9,754 nt of DNA, from positions 1 to 9,754 of the forward strand of contig CALBSL010000148.1 in NCBI GenBank assembly GCA_937968025.1, given 5' to 3'. This document shows, piece after piece, positions 7,642 to 9,754 of this stretch. The stretch is from an uncultured bacterium (lineage in GTDB: Bacteria; Patescibacteriota; Patescibacteriia; 2-12-FULL-60-25). Every line of letters begins with the position of its first letter. Position 1 is the stretch's first letter. Made by a program: the position numbers and the translations under genes. The notes under the pieces were generated by a model, which had not been told where the DNA came from, did not search any database, and worked only from the letters and a program-made list of their open reading frames with translations.

Positions 7642-8507
7642 GAACTTAGTATACCTCGACGTCGACGTTTGCTCCACCGCCAGATCAGAGCAGGCGTGCC
7701 CACGAAGGCAACAACCAACATCGCCCAACCGCTTATCGCGATCACCCAGCGTTGTCGGACAAAGGTCTGACCTGAAGGATCTACAAGCTCAAACGTGAAT
7801 CGGTTGATCGGCCAGCGCGTGACACCAACAACACTCCCCTCGCGTTCCTCACCCGGCAACAGCCGCATCACCGTCGTGGTCGCCATCAACGTATGTTTTA
7901 CATCACGCACCTCAGATGACAGAACTGCTATTCCATGGGCGGCACCAGTGTTTTTTATCGTCCATGCCGCCGAAGCCTCCGTCTTCCACCCATAACTCGT
8001 CACTTGAATATCGCCTAGTGACACTTCCCATTTTGGCATCGCGGGCTCCATGGAACGCCCCTGCACCGTCACAAACCAGAGCGTTGCGATACGCTTAGCC
8101 ACCTGCACGTTTCCTCCTTCAGGCGGCACCTCGGTCGCGAACAACGCTACTGAATGACCACGAGAAACTTCATTTGCTGGTGGGCGAATGTCTACCTGTA
8201 CCGTGCGAGACTCGCCACCCTTGAGCGTGACCTTTGGGGATGAAACACGCACCCATTCCGGAAGCCCCGCCGTATCACTTGGAGGAAGAAACTGAGGAGC
8301 GCCTCCACCGGCGGCAACAAACTTTTGCACAGTAAAAAATAGCTCCACCGGGTCACTCTCGGGATTAGAGACGGTCACTTGCTGCTGAACACGTTCCCCG
8401 GCGCGTATTTCGATCTCCTGCACCGCCGGCTGTACGGAAAAGGCTTCGGCAGCCATCGGCACAAACATGAAGATGAGTGCCGCCACGAACACGAATCGGC
8501 GCAACAT
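7638..8507 (-). CDS. DUF916/WxL-interacting-protein-like membrane-anchored surface protein
   Basis: 289 residues. The signal peptide is 1-22 (cleavage after AEA). Residues 23-155 form a first beta domain with IEIRAGERVQQQVTVSNPES, LPEWVRVSSPKVTLKGGES and VQVDIRPPANEVSRGH, the pattern of DUF916 (an Ig-like fold also seen in pilus-chaperone-type proteins). Residues 158-250 form a second beta domain with WTIKNTG and LLPGEEREG. One helix at about 254-276 and the basic tail RWSKRRRRG complete the order signal, domain 1, domain 2, membrane helix, basic tail. That is the order of Firmicutes WxL-interacting proteins (DUF916-DUF3324), though this one is shorter than their roughly 340 residues. ATG 8507 lies 1 nt after the upstream TAG, with neither a Shine-Dalgarno nor a -10 hexamer, so translation probably depends on reinitiation from the secreted-protein gene. 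A function in binding or displaying that partner on the cell surface is inferred. Confidence 0.8.
   Translation of the reverse strand: MLRRFVFVAALIFMFVPMAAEAFSVQPAVQEIEIRAGERVQQQVTVSNPESDPVELFFTVQKFVAAGGGAPQFLPPSDTAGLPEWVRVSSPKVTLKGGESRTVQVDIRPPANEVSRGHSVALFATEVPPEGGNVQVAKRIATLWFVTVQGRSMEPAMPKWEVSLGDIQVTSYGWKTEASAAWTIKNTGAAHGIAVLSSEVRDVKHTLMATTTVMRLLPGEEREGSVVGVTRWPINRFTFELVDPSGQTFVRQRWVIAISGWAMLVVAFVGTPALIWRWSKRRRRGILSS
7639..7641 (-). promoter_or_regulatory. GTGA start/stop overlap joining the second and third genes
   Basis: GTG 7641-7639 shares two bases with the TGA at 7640-7638. Such overlaps usually couple translation of neighbours in an operon. Here it combines with a TATACT 6 nt upstream, so the 887-residue gene could be translated both from the long transcript and from its own. 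Confidence 0.65.
7648..7653 (-). promoter_or_regulatory. Internal -10 hexamer TATACT, 6 nt before GTG 7641
   Basis: TATACT sits inside the 3' end of the DUF916-like gene and is followed by AAGTTC and then GTG. The preceding bases are AGG rather than TGn, so it is not a full extended -10, and only a poor -35 match is present. Part of it encodes Gly-Ile-Leu (GGT ATA CTA), so the match could be fortuitous; the shared spacing with the starts at 4935 and 983 is the main argument. Confidence 0.45.
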
Positions 8508-8508
8508 A

Positions 8509-9453
8509 CTAGTAGTTTGGTGTCAGTGTGAATGAAACCGCTTGTGAGTATGTTCCTGCTTGCGTTTGTGCAGCGTTGATGGAAAGTTTATAGCTAAACG
8601 CAACACGGTCTGCCGGTATCCCTGAGACATTCGTCGAGGATTGCACAGCAAGGAGCGTCGTCGTGCAGGCCACATCTCCTGTGGTCGCCGCCCTACTCCC
8701 GATGTATTCGATCCCATACTCTTCTGCCCCCAACGTCACGGCCCCGTCCGTCACCGGGTCTATGTCGTTCCCAGAGGTCGTCGAGGGACGACCATTCGCT
8801 ACAGCGTATACCGTATATCCTGAACGAACATCGGACGTAACAGAAATCCATCCCGTGGCTACTGAAGCCGTTGCCGCAGAGACTGACCCAAAACTGAGCG
8901 TTGAGCCTGAAAGCAAGAGCACATGACCCGACCCCGCCGAGACCGGCGAAGACACGGTCCCCGTATCCCCATCAAAGCGATCAACGGTGATCACCGCTCC
9001 CGAAATACTCACAACCTTGCCAACGAGAACCAGCTGACTCAAGCCACGATTTTCCACGACGGCAATCTTATCGCCGGCGGAAAATGAACCCGCGTCGGCC
9101 TCCGAGATAAGCGTCACCGTTTTTGCACTCACCGAAACCGTGCTGTACAAGGCCGAAATCCCACCCACGGGCGCTACGGCAATATCAAACGATAGTGGTC
9201 GCTCATCTCCAGCTCGGTAGCCTGCACGAGCGCTATAGGCGGCGCTCGACATGTCCGACCCATCAAACCCACCTCCGATCGTATCCTGTAGTCGATATTG
9301 CGCACTGGATCCTTGCTCGAGCCCGCCACTCACAAATGAATCCCAGGGAACCTGATAGTTACTGCTCGACATAGCCGCCATCGCCGTAGCCGTTGGCATC
9401 AACGCCAGAAAAAGCGCCACGGTCCGAACGACAGATGATCGAGAACAGGTCAT
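8509..9453 (-). CDS. Secreted beta-rich WxL-like surface protein
   Basis: 314 residues from ATG 9453. An ATG 18 nt upstream (9471) is in frame, but its TG belongs to the extended -10 TGCTATACT, so it should not be transcribed from that promoter. The signal peptide has a hydrophobic core at residues 8-20 and a likely Ala-rich cleavage near 24-27. The mature N-terminus carries three SSxxY motifs (residues 29-33, 49-53, 69-73) at an exact 20-residue period with Gly-rich turns. A middle beta domain (about 95-180) includes AGDKIAVVENRG. A C-terminal domain (about 185-314) runs from LSFGSVSAA through GYTVYAVANG to AGTYSQAVSFTLTPNY, a fibrillar beta-sandwich ending resembling WxL or pilin-like domains, but no canonical WxL motif was found. 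It has no membrane anchor of its own. The DUF916-like gene begins 1 nt after its stop, as in WxL operons, so the two products probably act together outside the membrane. Confidence 0.78.
   Translation of the reverse strand: MTCSRSSVVRTVALFLALMPTATAMAAMSSSNYQVPWDSFVSGGLEQGSSAQYRLQDTIGGGFDGSDMSSAAYSARAGYRAGDERPLSFDIAVAPVGGISALYSTVSVSAKTVTLISEADAGSFSAGDKIAVVENRGLSQLVLVGKVVSISGAVITVDRFDGDTGTVSSPVSAGSGHVLLLSGSTLSFGSVSAATASVATGWISVTSDVRSGYTVYAVANGRPSTTSGNDIDPVTDGAVTLGAEEYGIEYIGSRAATTGDVACTTTLLAVQSSTNVSGIPADRVAFSYKLSINAAQTQAGTYSQAVSFTLTPNY
9235..9369 (-). repeat. Three-fold SSxxY coding repeat with 20-residue period
   Basis: Within the secreted protein the motifs SSSNY, SSAQY and SSAAY occur exactly 20 residues apart, each followed by a polar or Gly-rich stretch. 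The register suggests repeated beta-hairpins just after the signal peptide. Confidence 0.6.
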
Positions 9454-9461
9454 ACGCTTAC

Positions 9462-9470
9462 AGTATAGCA
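9462..9470 (-). promoter_or_regulatory. Extended -10 promoter TGCTATACT for the first gene
   Basis: TGC plus TATACT is followed by 8 nt (GTAAGCGT) and then ATG 9453. A TTGGTC about 19 nt upstream is at best a weak -35. The expected transcript start falls at or 1-2 nt before the ATG, implying a leaderless or almost leaderless mRNA for the secreted protein and the DUF916-like gene behind it. Confidence 0.6.
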
Positions 9471-9535
9471 TCTAGAGAGCGGTGACGACCAAAGACTGAT
9501 ATTGTTAGGAAAAACGGTGATTTCTCTTGGCTGAT

Positions 9536-9595
9536 GCGATTTAAGACGTGATCGGCCGACCTGACGATTCCTTACCCAGAAACACGTCTTATCGC
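9536..9595. repeat. Bulged inverted repeat with 32-nt loop
   Basis: GCGAT and AAGACGTG (9536-9540, 9543-9550) pair with CACGTCTT and ATCGC (9583-9590, 9591-9595), with TT bulged on one side, giving 13 bp of stem. The 32-nt loop includes the palindrome TCGGCCGA at 9552-9559. There is no T tract, so it is not a simple terminator. It could be an operator pair or a structured leader for a transcript beginning near 9601. Confidence 0.6.
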
Positions 9596-9607
9596 CTCAC
9601 CTGCGCC

Positions 9608-9613
9608 ATTATA
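9608..9613 (-). promoter_or_regulatory. Possible distal -10 TATAAT
   Basis: A consensus TATAAT on the minus strand, with TG directly adjacent rather than one base away and no visible -35. If active, it would start a transcript near 9601 that carries the 9536-9595 hairpin in a roughly 150-nt leader ahead of ATG 9453. It overlaps the edge of the first 15-nt repeat. Confidence 0.3.
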
Positions 9614-9614
9614 C

Positions 9615-9629
9615 ATGTGTCGCATAATA
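9615..9629 (+). repeat. 15-nt near-direct repeat, copy 1
   Basis: ATGTGTCGCATAATA. It differs from the copy at 9655-9669 by one base (T for C at position 11) and lies 40 nt from it, close to four helical turns. Confidence 0.6.
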
Positions 9630-9654
9630 CTATATTCGTCCCTTGGCAGCGCTT

Positions 9655-9669
9655 ATGTGTCGCACAATA
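9655..9669 (+). repeat. 15-nt near-direct repeat, copy 2
   Basis: ATGTGTCGCACAATA. The core TGTG-TCG-CACA is an imperfect palindrome, as expected of a site bound by a dimeric regulator. Confidence 0.6.
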
Positions 9670-9703
9670 TTGAGACAACTATCCATGACCAGACCGCCTA
9701 TGC

Positions 9704-9754
9704 AGATCGGAAGAGCGTCGTGTAGGGAAAGAGTGTCTTCGCCTGTGTAGATCT
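9704..9754 (+). other. Illumina TruSeq adapter with i5 index (sequencing artefact)
   Basis: From 9704 the sequence begins AGATCGGAAGAGC and continues as the known 33-nt TruSeq read-through adapter to 9736. Then come the 8-nt index CTTCGCCT (reverse complement AGGCGAAG, the i5 index I recall as D505) and GTGTAGATCT of the P5 arm. These 51 nt are synthetic, and the genuine contig ends at or before 9703. Confidence 0.97.

Larger units (their letters stand above)
9472..9703. other. Non-coding upstream region
   Basis: I see no credible ORF, tRNA or rRNA in these 232 nt. They contain a bulged inverted repeat (9536-9595), a perfect TATAAT on the minus strand (9608-9613) and two copies of a 15-nt motif (9615-9629, 9655-9669). 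The adapter that follows means the true upstream neighbour is missing. Confidence 0.6.

Noticed and set aside
7659..7668. Perfect palindrome ACGTCGACGT as an operator
   Set aside because: It falls within the Arg-codon run (CGA CGT CGA) encoding the basic tail of the DUF916-like protein, which explains it without a regulator.
7642..7728. Longer N-terminus for the 887-residue protein from ATG 7728
   Set aside because: It would put 29 hydrophilic residues before the signal peptide and overlap the DUF916-like gene by 91 nt. GTG 7641 gives a clean signal peptide and a GTGA overlap.
9454..9471. ATG 9471 as start of the secreted protein
   Set aside because: The codon overlaps the TG of the extended -10 TGCTATACT, so it would lie upstream of the transcript. 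It remains possible if the distal TATAAT is used.
9472..9703. CRISPR array, tRNA or att site in the right-hand non-coding stretch
   Set aside because: There are only two copies of one short motif with no spacer pattern, no cloverleaf and no integrase nearby.

Overview
The window is one end of a metagenomic contig, probably from a Candidate Phyla Radiation (Patescibacteria) genome. The evidence is protein architecture: a secreted WxL-like protein beside a DUF916-type membrane protein, carboxypeptidase-regulatory-like modules with a WG(L/I)VY signature, and the AERY/EPGDV surface module, all of which I associate with Parcubacteria-type genomes. TGA acts as a normal stop (it ends the 7638-8507 gene), so the TGA-recoded CPR lineages are unlikely. 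The lineage call is inferred from protein style; there is no rRNA or marker gene here.

All recognisable genes lie on the minus strand and read from right to left. 9704-9754 is not biological: it is an Illumina TruSeq adapter with an i5 index. 9472-9703 is non-coding upstream DNA with a 15-nt near-direct repeat, a large bulged inverted repeat and a perfect TATAAT. Then follow: a secreted beta-rich protein (8509-9453); a DUF916/WxL-interacting-protein-like protein with one C-terminal membrane segment (7638-8507), starting 1 nt after the previous stop; an 887-residue multidomain membrane protein (4978-7641), overlapping the previous stop as GTGA; and a 1294-residue secreted protein with a beta-propeller-like region and two copies of the AERY/EPGDV module (1051-4935), followed by a hairpin terminator. 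The left end holds the first 327 codons of a polytopic membrane protein resembling an O-antigen ligase/polymerase (1-983), which runs off the edge.

The genes read as a cell-envelope locus: three exported or membrane-anchored partners, one very large secreted protein, and possibly a surface-polysaccharide enzyme. Four of the five starts have a TATACT or TATCCT hexamer 6-8 nt upstream (exactly 6 nt in three cases) and no usable Shine-Dalgarno sequence, which suggests leaderless transcripts. This pattern also led me to move two starts: the first gene to ATG 9453 and the third to GTG 7641. The whole-locus function is inferred; no experimentally described gene was recognised well enough to assign a symbol.
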